NCBI GenBank assembly: GCA_964017065.1
Contig: OZ024783.1
Span: 9,251,367 to 9,315,366 of the forward strand
Length of the DNA: 64,000 nt
Source: Haliclona indistincta
Taxonomy: Eukaryota > Porifera > Demospongiae > Haplosclerida > Chalinidae
Reading direction: 5' to 3'
Both the position numbers and the translations under genes were made by a program. This document shows, piece by piece, positions 1-10,584 of the stretch. The notes under the pieces were generated by a model. It did not search any database, was not told the DNA's origin, and was given only the letters and a program-made list of their open reading frames with translations. Within the stretch, counting starts at the first letter, position 1; every line of letters begins with the position of its first letter.

Positions 1-41
1 ACCTGTGGTTTAATAGTTACTATCTATTAACTACTAGTTAA

Positions 42-758
42 TTAAAACAGCAACATTAGAATTACACAATAATGATAACTAAGATGGAAAATTAAAATTA
101 ATAGTACAACCGTCCATTCTTTGAAAGTTGATAAGCTTAAGCATTTCTCCAACTTGATTCTCTTTTCCTGAGGGTTCCATGCTGCCCTTCTTTGGTGACG
201 AGCTTGTTGGTTGTATAGAAGTGAGCACTCTTTCACCTGATTTTGCTCGTTGTAGGTTAAGCATTTAATAGTTTCACTGGTTGCTGAAGGATTTTCAACA
301 GTTTTGACGACAAATTGGCTTAGCTTGAGGCTGTGATGCTCATCTCCACCACGCAAGCACAGGTGTAAACCACAATAATAAAACACAGCACTGAGTAATG
401 AGGTAGGATTTGATGTTCCAAGGACACCACAGTCCCATAGCTGCTGTTCCTCAGCTATGGTGATAATACGAGCCTGTACCTTAGTTACACTAACGTTATC
501 CCTACAGAGCCACAAATCCTCTGGTTTATAATCTCGATCAGCTATTTCTTGACAGTGTTCAATCCAGTCAGTATAAATAAGAAAGGAACAGTTTAAAGAG
601 ATACTGGTGTTCTTGGGCACAAACGTTTTTGAGAGAGACTCCAACTCATCTTCACGAGTAGCTTCAAATCTAGATGTAGAGGTTTCAGCTTCTTGCTTTC
701 TCCTTCTTATTGAAAGAGACAGTCTTTTCTTCTTGCCAGGTGGTTCTAAATCAGCCAT
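42..758 (-). CDS. DUF3504-like (Crypton recombinase-derived) protein, possibly partial
   Basis: Reads right to left from an ATG at 758 (protein begins MADLEPPGKKKR, a basic leader). I see an N-terminal segment RFEATREDELESLSK-FVPKNT, then DWIEHC, then LW-CGVLGTSNPTSLLSAVFYYCGLHLCLRGGDEH around residues 85-145. The order (RF-x-EDEL, PKNT, LW-x2-G-x-LG, NP-x2-LL, LRGG-EH) resembles the DUF3504 region of KIAA1958/QRICH1/ZMYM proteins, which derive from Crypton tyrosine recombinases. The catalytic RHxxR region expected further on is not seen. After about residue 170 two frames compete, and an intron or frameshift near 200-260 is possible. An in-frame ATG at 860 exists, but the residues before MADLEPP look like 5' UTR. 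Function unknown; DNA binding is plausible from family descent. Confidence 0.5.
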   Translation of the reverse strand: MADLEPPGKKKRLSLSIRRRKQEAETSTSRFEATREDELESLSKTFVPKNTSISLNCSFLIYTDWIEHCQEIADRDYKPEDLWLCRDNVSVTKVQARIITIAEEQQLWDCGVLGTSNPTSLLSAVFYYCGLHLCLRGGDEHHSLKLSQFVVKTVENPSATSETIKCLTYNEQNQVKECSLLYNQQARHQRRAAWNPQEKRIKLEKCLSLSTFKEWTVVLLILIFHLSYHYCVILMLLF

Positions 759-970
759 AATAGATATTAAAGGCGATTGAGAAAGATTTAGGCAGCAGAG
801 ACAACTAGAACCAGCCAGTTTGCTAACAGTGAGCACACTGCACGCATGATGCAACTGCACCTAATGTGCATGCGTACGAGCGCGCGCTGTGCGGCTAGCT
901 AACAAAATGGCGGACAACGACAGCGAAGACGTCACTGGTGCAAAATATATCGTATATAGTATAGTAGTAG

Positions 971-1172
971 GTATATGTAATATATAAACCATGGCTTGGA
1001 GGTGTGTATGCCGAATATACCACCCGAGGTCGAGGTCAGAGGAAGTTTGCAGCCGAGATAAACCCCTCGCTTCGCTCGGGGTTTATCTCGGCTGCAAACT
1101 TCCGATGACCGAGACCGAGGGTGGTATATTCGGCATACACACCGACAAGCCATGGTTCATATGTTATATACC
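971..1172. repeat. Near-perfect palindrome (~100-bp arms)
   Basis: Arms containing CCATGGCTTG, CCGAATATACCACC and GTTTGCAGCCGAGATAAACC mirror one another around about 1072. The centre is the short hairpin TCGCTTCGCTCGG. Part of the composite element 953-1877. Confidence 0.8.
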
Positions 1173-1547
1173 TTAGCGTGTGGGCGTCGCTTCCTGCTCG
1201 CGTTCGCGTGGATCTCGATTTAGCGGAGAGTCACGGGCCGAGAGGAGGCCCCATGTGTGTACGCGTACCTGAGTAGAGTGTGTGGGAAAGACTTGGACAG
1301 CTTTGTGCTTCTAGAGCGAAAGAGCGATCGCCAAGTTTTACAAATTGTTCTTACAATATTCAACATGACTTGGGCGGGGTTTGCCACATGCTTGCCAATT
1401 TAATACCCACTAGTGTCAGGATGATTGTACACTATAAATCTCAGCCACTTCTGCGCATCGTCGCCCTGCAACTGGGTGCTGCTAGTTGCAAGGCGAATAA
1501 CTTTCCGAGGATGCCGTCGTGCAACCTCAACCTGGTCACGTGACCAG

Positions 1548-1701
1548 GGCACACCTCCTGGTTAACCCCTTGAGGAGTGTATTTCTCATATACCACCATG
1601 GTGGTATATATCGCATAATCTCCATGGTGGATTATGCGATATATACCACCATGGAGGTATATGAGAAATCCACTCTTCAATGGGTTAACTGAGGTGTGCA
1701 C
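1548..1701. repeat. Palindrome with ~70-bp arms
   Basis: The arms GGCACACCTC...GGTTAACCC and GGGTTAACTGAGGTGTGC mirror around 1625, with inner ATATACCACCATGG repeats. Lies in the middle of the composite element. Confidence 0.75.
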
Positions 1702-1762
1702 CAAGGTGGGGAATATGGCAAATATACCACCTGTGCCTTGTATGGGGACGCCCACACACTAT

Positions 1763-1860
1763 GGTATATATACAGTATATGGAACCTCGTTTTGCGTCCT
1801 CGGTTCTGATATGGCAGATCCTCGGACGCAAAACTCGGTTCCATATACTGTATATATACC
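1763..1860. repeat. Palindrome with ~44-bp arms
   Basis: GGTATATATACAGTATATGG and its reverse complement flank a short loop near 1812; the inner arms share TTTTGCGTCC / GGACGCAAAA. It forms the right side of the composite element. Confidence 0.8.
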
Positions 1861-1877
1861 TACTACTATACTATATA

Positions 1878-2509
1878 TTATACATACACACCGTAAATAA
1901 TACAAAAGCAAGTTATATCTGCGTGATATAGACCTCTTCTGGTGTCAAGAACCTGAAAACAACTCTACAGTGCATCAGAAATGCAGTGGCTAAAATGTAC
2001 GCAAAATGACTTTTTGTGTAAAAACCCTCTCAACCCACCCACCCACTTTTCGGCCTGGGGTCGGTAATTTTTCTTTTTGGGACCCCCTGGAAATGATCGT
2101 ACGATAATAGGTCCAATAATTGATACCTTCGAACACGTCACTTGGATGCGAATTCCAGCGTGGTTGTAGAATCGGCAGAGCAGTTACTCACAAAACCTAG
2201 GTTACTATTCAGTGGCTACAAGTTGCAACCACGCATGCTGCCTTCACTGTTTTAACTTCTACAAAAAACACCATCCGAAAATACATGCTTTCCGAAAATT
2301 GATGATATACTCTAATATGCAATGGTCAATTATACTCGCTCTATCACTGATAATAATTATTAAAAATAGACCCACCATTATTTAGCTATCAATCAAACAC
2401 CCAAAGCATTCTATGATAAACAGTACCCAGCTTCTAGTCAATCTGATTGGTCATACCGTAAACATAAAAAGTTTAGCGGATGAAAATTTTAACGTTTTCA
2501 TTCACATAC
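1878..2509. other. Intergenic, nothing recognised
   Basis: AT-rich sequence without a convincing coding frame, RNA gene or repeat. Confidence 0.5.
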
Positions 2510-2516
2510 ATTATAT

Positions 2517-2994
2517 CAAGAGTTTATAACATACAAAGAATATCATACCTCTTCACGAATGGTAGCAGCATCATCAAGCAACTCTGACTTCTTGTCTACA
2601 GAACACTGCAGGCAACTCTAGCAGGTGATTTTCCTTTCTGCAGTAGTATTTACAATATCGATCGATTCTAAGCTACTCGGCATGGTTAGCAATGTCTTAT
2701 TATAAGCTGCTTGCTTTTTATCAATCACTAGGTGATTTGTTTTTGTCAAGTTTCACCTAAATTGTCTGCCTGAGAGGCTCATTTATCTCCATAGTTGTCT
2801 ACCAGCCTCTGTTAAGTAGTGCATCTCCAGTAATCTACAGATTTACGAGCTATCCACGAGTGTGGAAAAGACACACCATTAGATTATACATCACGTTGTG
2901 AATTTATGTCATCTTGCTGGTCACGTTACTTTCCCGAGAGTCTCGGTGAAGGGTACATTGGAACGTGAGACTCTCTGTTCATTATAAACTCTTG
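2517..2994. mobile_element. MITE, CAAGAGT...ACTCTTG family, copy 1
   Basis: Ends CAAGAGTTTATAA (2517) and its reverse complement (ending 2994), flanked by a 7-bp direct repeat ATTATAT (2510-2516 and 2995-3001). The right subterminal region holds TGCTGGTCACGTTACTTTCC (about 2915-2935), the motif shared with copies at 8736-9337 and 15292-15870. The left subterminal region has diverged. Non-autonomous; no transposase. Confidence 0.65.
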
Positions 2995-3234
2995 ATTATA
3001 TTATGAGAAACAAAACTTCACCCTCAACAATTAGTCATCTTGACAAAATGCAAAAATTTATATGGCAAAATTTCTGTGTTTACACTGCCTTGATATGGTA
3101 CTGAAAGTCAATAGCCCACTTGTCTATAAGGTATAGATTTGTGTAGAGTTCCTTTTGCACAGTAAGGCAGTAGCTGCAGTGATTTTATTGAAAAGCATGC
3201 TGACAAACTCGAACATAAATTTTAACACTTCCTG

Positions 3235-3288
3235 ACTGATTGCAATTAGGTCAGTAAAAATACAAATACTGACCTAATTGCAATCAGT
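3235..3288. repeat. Perfect hairpin, 22-bp stem, 10-nt loop
   Basis: 3235-3256 is the exact reverse complement of 3267-3288; the loop is AAAATACAAA. Either a remnant of a small inverted-repeat element or a structured RNA; nothing decides between them. Confidence 0.7.
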
Positions 3289-3692
3289 AAATACATGTAC
3301 AAGCTATTATCACTATAGCGTGATAATATATGCAGGATCGCGCTATGGACTCTGGCAACCCAGAATGTAAAGGATAATGAATTACCTTAACAGGCTATCA
3401 GTATATCCGATTTGTTCCAGGGCAGTCAAAGGCAGTGAAATATATAGTATATGTTCCTGCCGTAGGGAATTCCTCAGTATGCCCACCCAGGTTGGTAATT
3501 TCCTTGATTGTGGTGATCATCGAAGTCGTTGAAAAAACGGAGTCTCAGAAGTTTGTAAGTACCTGCCAGCATAGTACCCCTGGCTACCTTGTGCTGTAGT
3601 GTGATCAGCTGTGCGCTCGTTCGTTGCTCTGTATCAAGCTTTTTATTCCCAAGTTTTACGTTCAATAATATTATTGCTCCATGGGGTAAGAG

Positions 3693-4003
3693 CAGTGGCG
3701 GATCTAATGGAGAGCCAGTGAGGGCAAGGCCCTCCCTGAAATCTTGTCCGCCATTTTATTATTTATATCTCACGCGTCACACAGTCACATCTGGCTCGCT
3801 ACTAGACAGGCATAACGCCAGAGCATCTCGATCCAAGCGCCTGAAAAGTGCAAGCGATTGACTATCATGCTTTAGGCTAGCGCGCTCGTACATCATCACT
3901 TCAATAACAATGAAATAGATCGATTTTAATGAATAAATGAATATAATTATTAGCAAAAATTTTCGCGTGCCCTCCCTATTTCCTGACCCTAGATCCGCCC
4001 CTG
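3693..4003. mobile_element. Possible hAT-like MITE (CAGTGGCGGATCT ends)
   Basis: Left end CAGTGGCGGATCT and right end AGATCCGCCCCTG are near-perfect inverted repeats. The CAG...CTG termini with GGCGGATC resemble common hAT MITE ends. The inverted similarity continues a few bases outward (GGTAAGA). No target duplication was found, so the boundaries are uncertain. Confidence 0.45.
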
Positions 4004-4514
4004 CATCTTACCAACTTTTCTGTGTACGTAGAAGCTCGCCAGTCATAGCATTCTATAGCTTACAACAACCTTATTGGAACTTGAAGGGTCTGGCTGGCTG
4101 GAAGTTCAACACGGCCTATCAGCAATCGTAAATCATGCAGCACACCTGCAGAAGTACTGCTAGATCGGTATGGCTTACTGTATATGTCAAGTTGAGTGGT
4201 ACTAAGTAGCAATGGCACACAGTGGAGGAATTTAGTTTTCAGATAAATTGTAAGTCACCTGTCGGCGGCATTTACTAAAAGAGTACACTAATTAGAATGT
4301 TAACGCCAGTTAAGTCAAGTGACATGAATGATGATGCTATCGATCGGCAAAGCTTACTCTGATGATCTACGCTAGCGTATCGTCTACATGAGTCAAATGT
4401 TGGGAATAAAAACTGTAGACATATCCTCTCTAACATTAATTTTGTTAGCGAACAGACGATATAGAGATACGTGGAACTCTTCAAGTTAACCGGAGATGGA
4501 AGCTTTACGTTCAA

Positions 4515-4930
4515 GTCATGGGGGAAACGGTTGCTACAGTGTCACTTGATGGGCTAGAGGATGTGTACTTAACTGAGGGCAATGTCAATGGTGATGAGGT
4601 TTTGAAGTATGTATGGCAGCTTACTACCCCTGTTGATGCCATTCAATGGTGCAAATCCCAAGTCAGTAGTGATAATGGATAATGCATTGATTCATCATGT
4701 CGAGGAGGTTGTGTTGACAATAAGAGGAGTTGGTGCGATGGTTCTATTTTTACCACCATAATAGTCCAGACCTTAATCCTGTGGAGGAGGTATTTGCAGA
4801 AGTGAAACGCTCAATTCGTCTCAATGACACTGCTTTTAAATCTACTGTTAATCATCGTGTACTGATTGTAATGGCATTCTCTGAACTTAGTCAAGAGCAT
4901 TGCTTGTCATACATTAAGGATTCTGAATAA
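4515..4930 (+). pseudogene. Tc1/mariner-like DDE transposase remnant
   Basis: Translated in shifting frames, this stretch gives a core beta-strand region (ATVSLDGLEDVY), then SVVMDNALIHHVEEVV-like residues and finally SPDLNPVEEVFAEVK. These are the second Asp (MDNA-IHH) and the SPDLNPVE catalytic Glu region of IS630/Tc1-type DDE transposases. The frame changes between the blocks and the 5' half is missing, so it is an inactive remnant. No flanking inverted repeats were identified. Confidence 0.65.
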
Positions 4931-5003
4931 TAACATTGAATGTAAATGAAGTGATGAAGTAATGCATGATGTGATTGTTGATTCATGTTTGTAATCATTG
5001 GAG

Positions 5004-5852
5004 TCATTTTTTTAGCTGGGCAAGGATTGAATCCTTTTCCTCAGCATATTCTAGTTCACTCAATGCTCCCGCTTCAAAAAGAGAATGAAGATCTTTAAGT
5101 TGTTGTATGTAATGACTACGCAACTGGACTACTCTAACAGGAGATGATGATGATCGAGTAGATGAAGACTTGGTAGGTGTCGAAAGTACAGACGCAATAG
5201 AAGATGCCACGTTAGTAAAAGCATTTGTCAAAGCAGATGATTGAGTTTGCCTTCCTCCTTTACTGAACATGGGGACAGACGGAGCTTCATCCAAACTTTT
5301 ATAAGTGCCTATGTCAATCATTTCAGCGCACAATCTGATGCACTGTATCTTTGTAAACTTATCGCCGTGTTTGTCTTGTGTTGACCGTATCAGCTCCTGT
5401 ACACACTGATTTTTCTCTTCGATTGCACTCGTCTTGTTTTGGGATAGAGGAGACAGATTTCCAGGTCAGAGTCTGAACCGTCATAATTTAAACGCTTGGA
5501 CACAGATTTACTCTTTTCTTGAGGTGCCAACCCATCCCACCACAGCGTACATGCTACACCACGCAAGATCTTACTCCAAATTTCGTCCAGATCAACTTCT
5601 GAATGAATACAAAGTCTTGATGTCCCCTTCATATACCCAACGTCATATTTGCCATCAGCAGATACAACGCTTGCACCGAGCTGAGACGATATCTGCATGG
5701 GCTTTTAGGCAATTGATCCAACGATGAAAAGTGACTTGTCGACAGATTCTGTAACATGAAGATTTTGATTTCGGCTTTTCGCGTAGGCTTGAACACTCTG
5801 CAAGGCACGCTAAACTGAACAAGAGGTTGAGCAGCCATCGCCATGTGTACAG
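5004..5852 (-). pseudogene. Decayed gene with C-terminal SHOCT-like segment
   Basis: Read right to left, protein-like blocks lie in different frames: MAMAAQPLVQFSVPCRVF from about 5844, then SVDKSLFIVGSIA with an in-frame TAA near 5707, then HSEVDLDEIWSKILRG, then (after a frameshift near 5440) a block with KNQCVQELIRSTQDKHGDKF and AEMIDIGTYKSLDEAP. It ends in a Ser/Thr-rich spacer and a helical tail LKDLHSLFEAGALSELEYAE that resembles SHOCT-type tails. No GT-AG introns repair the breaks. I do not recognise a function; the pattern suggests a decayed multi-copy gene. Confidence 0.45.
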
Positions 5853-7480
5853 ATTACATGGGTCTCGTGCACTACTGTCATGCTCGCATCGCTCGACAGA
5901 CTCGTGTAAAATTCCAATTAGTGCGCTCTTCGAGTAAATGCTGCCGACAGGTGACTTGCAATTATCTGTACTACGGGAAATGTGGAGATGAATGCTGCTT
6001 TCCCTTGTCGATCTATTCCTGGCATCATGAACAGAGCACAAAATAACGTCCGGCCACCGGCCAATTTCCTCGCAATCAACCAAAAGGGCCGAGCAAATAC
6101 ACGCTCGATCGGTCATTCTGTCCGGGCATTCTTTCATGATCTAAAGGCTATTGCTATACTTAGCACATACCTGGGGCTACATTCTAAGCCTGCAAAAGCT
6201 GCTTCTCTGATTGTAGGCCATGTAGGCCCAACACAAAAACGCACGCATGTGCTTACTATATACAGCAGACATTCTAGTTAACGCCCAAAACGCCACACCT
6301 ATTATTGCGACCACGCCTCTATGGCCAACCAAAATTGAATGATGGCCGGACAAAATATACATTGACTGGACAAATGTGACCATGCATAGGAAAACCAGCC
6401 ATTTCGCGCAAAAATCATGTTAGTGGTATCAGCGTATTCCTCTATCTTTGGCGAGTAAAGCAAATGTGCAAGCGTGGCGATCGCGCACATTCCGTCGCTA
6501 AGATATAGCGCTGAACGCGAGCGCTATTGGCTAAGCATTGAATCGAGAAAAAGCAATTTTTAGTTGAAAAATTAACGTCCGTATATTCACTCTAGTAATC
6601 CGTATACGTAATTTTGTTCAACGTGACCACACCCACCAACGAATTGAAACTGATAAAGCAATGGCTTTCGTTGGATTTGGCACTGTATCTCTTTCCATCC
6701 AGTCTCAACGAAGTCTAGAGACATTCAAACAAGGTGCAGTTCGACAAGGAAAGCCTGCTCTTGCTTGAGAAACGCTCGTGCTGTCAGCTTTGTGTTGCCA
6801 TGGTGAGCGAGTGACAACAAAATTAGTATACGGGTGGCAAGAAACTTGGTAGCCCTAAACAAACGCTTCTTACAGCACAACTAGAGCGTTCTGGGACACG
6901 GGACTACCTCGAGAACATGCAGGAATGATGGAACTGTCCTCCAGAGTACATAACTCGATTTCCAACAAAATTCAGTTGAGCGTTCTATAACGCTAATATC
7001 TCAGTTCAATAATTTGCGCGACATGGCCGATTTTCCTAAATCCGGTCACAAATGACCACCCATGCTCTAAAATTATTTTTGGCTCTGATGAATTCATAGT
7101 TGGACATTCCAATACATTTTTCATAGAGACACTCGGTAGAAGTATATGTAACATGACCAACGTGCAAGCAAAATGATGGTTTATGATCAAAAATTCATAA
7201 TGTGGCATATAATGTATTGGTATGTCTTGTGCATGAATAGCTTGTAGATCTCTAGTTTACTGAAGAATGTGGAGATGTATCCAACAAAGGTAGTTTTGGG
7301 CCTTTATAGATACCTGTAAGTCTCTCTCTAGTGTGCATTGATAGAGATTTTGGATTAAAGATTGAGAATGAGCAAATAAGGTGTTGCTGCTATCATTCGT
7401 GAAGGTGTGGTTCAAAAGATGAATGTCACAATGATGACATGTACTGGTTGTTAAGGATCATGGTACTCTCTCTGTGTATT
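5853..7480. other. Intergenic, nothing recognised
   Basis: No coding frame, RNA or repeat that I can support in this 1.6 kb. Confidence 0.45.
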
Positions 7481-7544
7481 ATTGAGGCGAGCCTGAGCGA
7501 GCCCCACATTGATGGTGACAATGCTTGGAGCCCCCTGGGGACCT

Positions 7545-7726
7545 ATCTATCTATCTATGTATCCATCCATCCATCCATCCATCCATCCATCCATCCATCC
7601 ATCCATCCATCCATCCATCCATCCATCCATCCATCCATCCATCCATCCATCCATCCATCCATCCATCCATCCATCCATCCATCCATCCATCCATCCATCC
7701 ATCCATCCATCCATCCATCCATCTAT
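7545..7726. repeat. (ATCC)n microsatellite
   Basis: About 40 uninterrupted ATCC units flanked by short CTAT repeats. It reads as Ser-Ile-His-Pro or Trp-Met-Asp-Gly repeats in several frames; these open frames are artefacts of the repeat. Confidence 0.95.
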
Positions 7727-7792
7727 CACGGGGTGCGTTTATCGCCTCGATGTTCCCGAGAAGTCACGCGTACGCATTGCAGTTCGACAAGA

Positions 7793-8105
7793 GATGTAAT
7801 CCTCACGTGGCGCGTCATTTTAAAAAGCAATGATTATGTCTGACAAACAAGCCACTGCTATTCAAAACAAGACAGCACGACAACTAGCATTGGAGACGCC
7901 TGGGGAACACCTGGATCGACTTCCACAAGGCAAGAGTACTGCCAGGAAACGACAACGAGCAGTAGAGTCACCTGATCACGCCCCATGATGTAATCCTCAC
8001 GTGGTGCGATACAAAACAAGACTGCGCATTGGAGACGCCTGGATCGACTTCTACAAGATAAGAGTACTGCCAGGAAGCGACAACGAGCAGCAGAGTCACC
8101 TGATC
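7793..8105. repeat. Imperfect tandem duplication (~190-bp unit)
   Basis: GATGTAATCCTCACGTGG occurs at 7793 and again at 7987. Both copies continue with CATTGGAGACGCCTGG, ATCGACTTC and AGAGTACTGCCAGGAA, with indels between them. The surrounding block (about 7484-8233) is bracketed by inverted GGCGAGCC motifs, so it may be one element. Confidence 0.65.
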
Positions 8106-8518
8106 ACAGAACTCTACGACTGGAGCGACAACTGGAATACAAGAGCAGAGGGCTTATACTGTTGTGCATATGTAGAAAAATGGATTGTTCTTGAATTGTG
8201 CAGAACATAAATCAGCTCAGGCTCGCCCCCAGTATTTTATAAATGTACTAGTTTTACTCCTAAGGCTGCCTAAAGTGCTATTCTTAGTACAGTCATTCCT
8301 CGCTAATCTGAACTGTATGTTTATGGATTCTGAAAACGAAAGCTGTTTGGATTAGTTTGGACTAGTGAGTGTTACAGATATCCTACAGTTCATGTGGAAT
8401 AGTACTGCTATACCAATAACTGAACCGTGCCTGTAAATCTCTGATTGTATGAATGCTAACTGAACTGTGCTACAACTACACAATATACTGAACTACATTA
8501 TCACAGTATCATTATCAA

Positions 8519-8607
8519 TTCGCTGAGCGATGCTCGTACGCAATATTACAGCTGTATGCTGCAGGCAGCACCGCTATAAAATAGCGTACGAGCATTGCTT
8601 GGCGAAA
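8519..8607. repeat. Imperfect hairpin
   Basis: TTCGCTGAGCGATGCTCGTACGC pairs, with mismatches, with the segment ending GCATTGCTTGGCGAA. The inner part is TACAGCTGTATGCTGCAGG. Confidence 0.5.
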
Positions 8608-8735
8608 TCCATGCTACGGATTCTGCACAGATGGCAGGAGAGCTTGCTGGAGCATTTTTAGCTTCGTAAGCTTCACACAACTTAAGGGTGCAGTGTCACG
8701 CCCACGCATGTATTTTTGGCTGGTTGCTAGGGGAC

Positions 8736-9337
8736 CAAGAGTAAATAATAGAAGAGAGAGTATCCAACTCCAATATACCCGTCAAGGACACTCTCGGGAA
8801 AGTAACGTGACCAGCACACGAGCAGATGACGTTTATCGGTATTAATTATTCATCGTGTAACGTCATGACTTAGTATGCGCGCCCGCGATCACGATTGCAA
8901 CAGCACTTGAAAGTCAAGGCTAGCATTTTCAAGTCGGATGCGTGATATAGAGCCTGCAGGTGGATGCCAGTACCACAGTTTGAAGTCCACCAGAAGATGG
9001 CTATCTTATTTGGTCACGGTGCGTACGTCCCGCACGAAATTTAAGCCGCCGTTTTTCCCCAGCAGTGTTTAAGGCAGAAATAAAACTATCTGGTTAACGA
9101 GTGGCTGCTCGCTTTGCCTGTGGAGCGGAGTCGCTTGCTGTTTATTGAGCTGTTTACAAATGTATAGCTTCAAGGTGTAGGCGGGGCGCGACAACAAGCT
9201 ACGAAGGCAAGATTTCCACTGCCACATGTACGTCAGATTACGTCAATTTGCTCGCGTGCTGGTCACGTTACTTTCCCGAGAGTGTCCCTGACGGGTATAT
9301 TGGAGTTGGATACTCTCTCTTCTATTATTTACTCTTG
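8736..9337. mobile_element. MITE, CAAGAGT family, copy 2 (602 bp)
   Basis: Terminal inverted repeats of about 84 bp (8736-8819 and 9254-9337) differ at about one base. They start CAAGAGTAAATAATAG and end with the shared GGGAAAGTAACGTGACCAGC motif. An 8-bp direct repeat TAGGGGAC flanks it (8728-8735, 9338-9345). A TSD of 7-8 bp points to a hAT- or P-type transposase acting in trans. Confidence 0.85.
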
Positions 9338-9518
9338 TAGGGGACTGTATCTCAGAAACTACTGCTGATATTCCAAGAAACCAAAGACCTATGCTACAAG
9401 ACTGGCGAAGGCTGTACACATTGCAAACTATGAGCGCTGAAAGTGCCAGACGGAAACGTGACGGGCGCGGCTAGATACAACGCTTAGGCTAATAAAACTT
9501 TCGTTCACTCAGGCAGTA

Positions 9519-9742
9519 TAGCCTCGTCCCCAGGCCCCGCCTCCCAAAGCTGAGGAGAGGGCCTGGTACACATTGTATACGCATGCGTTAATTATGTCCA
9601 AATAAGGCATGATTTTCACCGAATCTGTTGAATTTGCCGAATCATGCCATTCAATTGATCATGCCATAATATTTGGACATAATTAACGCATGCGCATACA
9701 ATGTGTACCAGGCTCTATATCGAGAGCCTGGGGACGAGGGTA
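9519..9742. mobile_element. Foldback element, ~220 bp
   Basis: The arms CCTCGTCCCCAGGC (9522-9535) and GCCTGGGGACGAGG (9726-9739) are exact inverted copies. A second inverted pair inside (TACACATTGTATACGCATGC) extends the arms. A 10-bp direct repeat TCAGGCAGTA flanks it (9509-9518, 9743-9752). Confidence 0.75.
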
Positions 9743-10236
9743 TCAGGCAGTAGAACTTTAGATTTGGTATATATACGTACTTCAACAAGGCGAAGGCAGT
9801 AACGTAGAGCTTTTTCGTGTATTGTGCTTGAAAGTGCGAGTATGAGCTGCTTACCTCGCGGTTTTAAAAAACTCTCCGTTAAGGTCTTTATCTGGTCGCT
9901 AATAGATCGTTCGATCGTTCTTGGTCGCCACCGGACGTGCTCGTCTTTCCGCTATGGCTAACGCTACGCAGTTGAAACTTGATATGGTCGAAGTCTATCG
10001 ATTGACAAGCAAACTGCACTCTGCAAGTCAGTCTGTACAAATACCCACAGCTAGAAAATAAAGATACTTGCTAAAGTCATGAATATCATTAATTCTGATA
10101 ACCCGCCACCTTAAGTACAGTGATTAGATTCTGTGTGCACACGCATATGCAATAAAAATAATTTCGAGGTAAAGTATTTTGTTATATTACACGAAAATTT
10201 CCCGATTTACGGTAGCAACTTTGAACATGAGTGAAT

Positions 10237-10578
10237 CAGGAGCCCATAAGAGGAAGGAGCGTTCAGCCGCGATTTAGCCAAATGTAAACTCCGCAGCGTG
10301 CGGCGCTTTTGCTGACGTTTTGCTGTTTACAGCACATGCATGTGACGTACAGATGTCCTGTATGTGTTGTAGCCACACACGTGGGCCACAGCCTACTTGT
10401 AAAAGGCGTACACGAGTTTACATATGACATGCCGGCTGACTATTGGCCCCCCCCCCCCGCATGCAAAAAAACTTCCATATAGGGAAGTTTTTTGGACGCG
10501 CAAGGCGGCGGAGTTTACGTTTGGCTATTACTACACGCACGATTGGAGTTGAACGCTCCTTCCTCTTATGGGCTCCTG
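10237..10578. mobile_element. MITE, CAGGAGC...GCTCCTG family, copy 1
   Basis: Ends CAGGAGCCCATAAGAGGAAG and its reverse complement, with a 6-bp direct repeat GTGAAT on both sides (10231-10236, 10579-10584). A run of C at about 10447-10457 and a hairpin AACTTCC...GGAAGTT lie near the right end. CAG...CTG termini are hAT-like. A relative lies at 45519-45846. Confidence 0.75.
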
Positions 10579-10584
10579 GTGAAT

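Larger units (their letters stand above)
953..1877. mobile_element. Composite inverted-repeat element, ~925 bp
   Basis: The first 24 bases (953-976, TATAGTATAGTAGTAGG core) are the exact reverse complement of 1854-1877, so the block is bounded by perfect terminal inverted repeats. Inside lie three further palindromes: 971-1172, 1548-1701 and 1763-1860. No protein is credible within it; the open frames present are by-products of the palindromes. No clear target-site duplication is visible. Probably a non-autonomous DNA element or nested foldbacks. Confidence 0.6.

Noticed and set aside
932..1176. Mirror open frames on both strands
   Set aside because: Both come from the palindrome at 971-1172.
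7439..7843. Open frames encoding Ser-Ile-His-Pro or Trp-Met-Asp-Gly repeats
   Set aside because: They are produced by the (ATCC)n tract in every frame; a 4-bp repeat without stops is open by necessity.
7545..8233. A CRISPR array or phage-like direct repeats
   Set aside because: Repeats are a simple microsatellite and a two-copy duplication without spacers; the DNA is eukaryotic.
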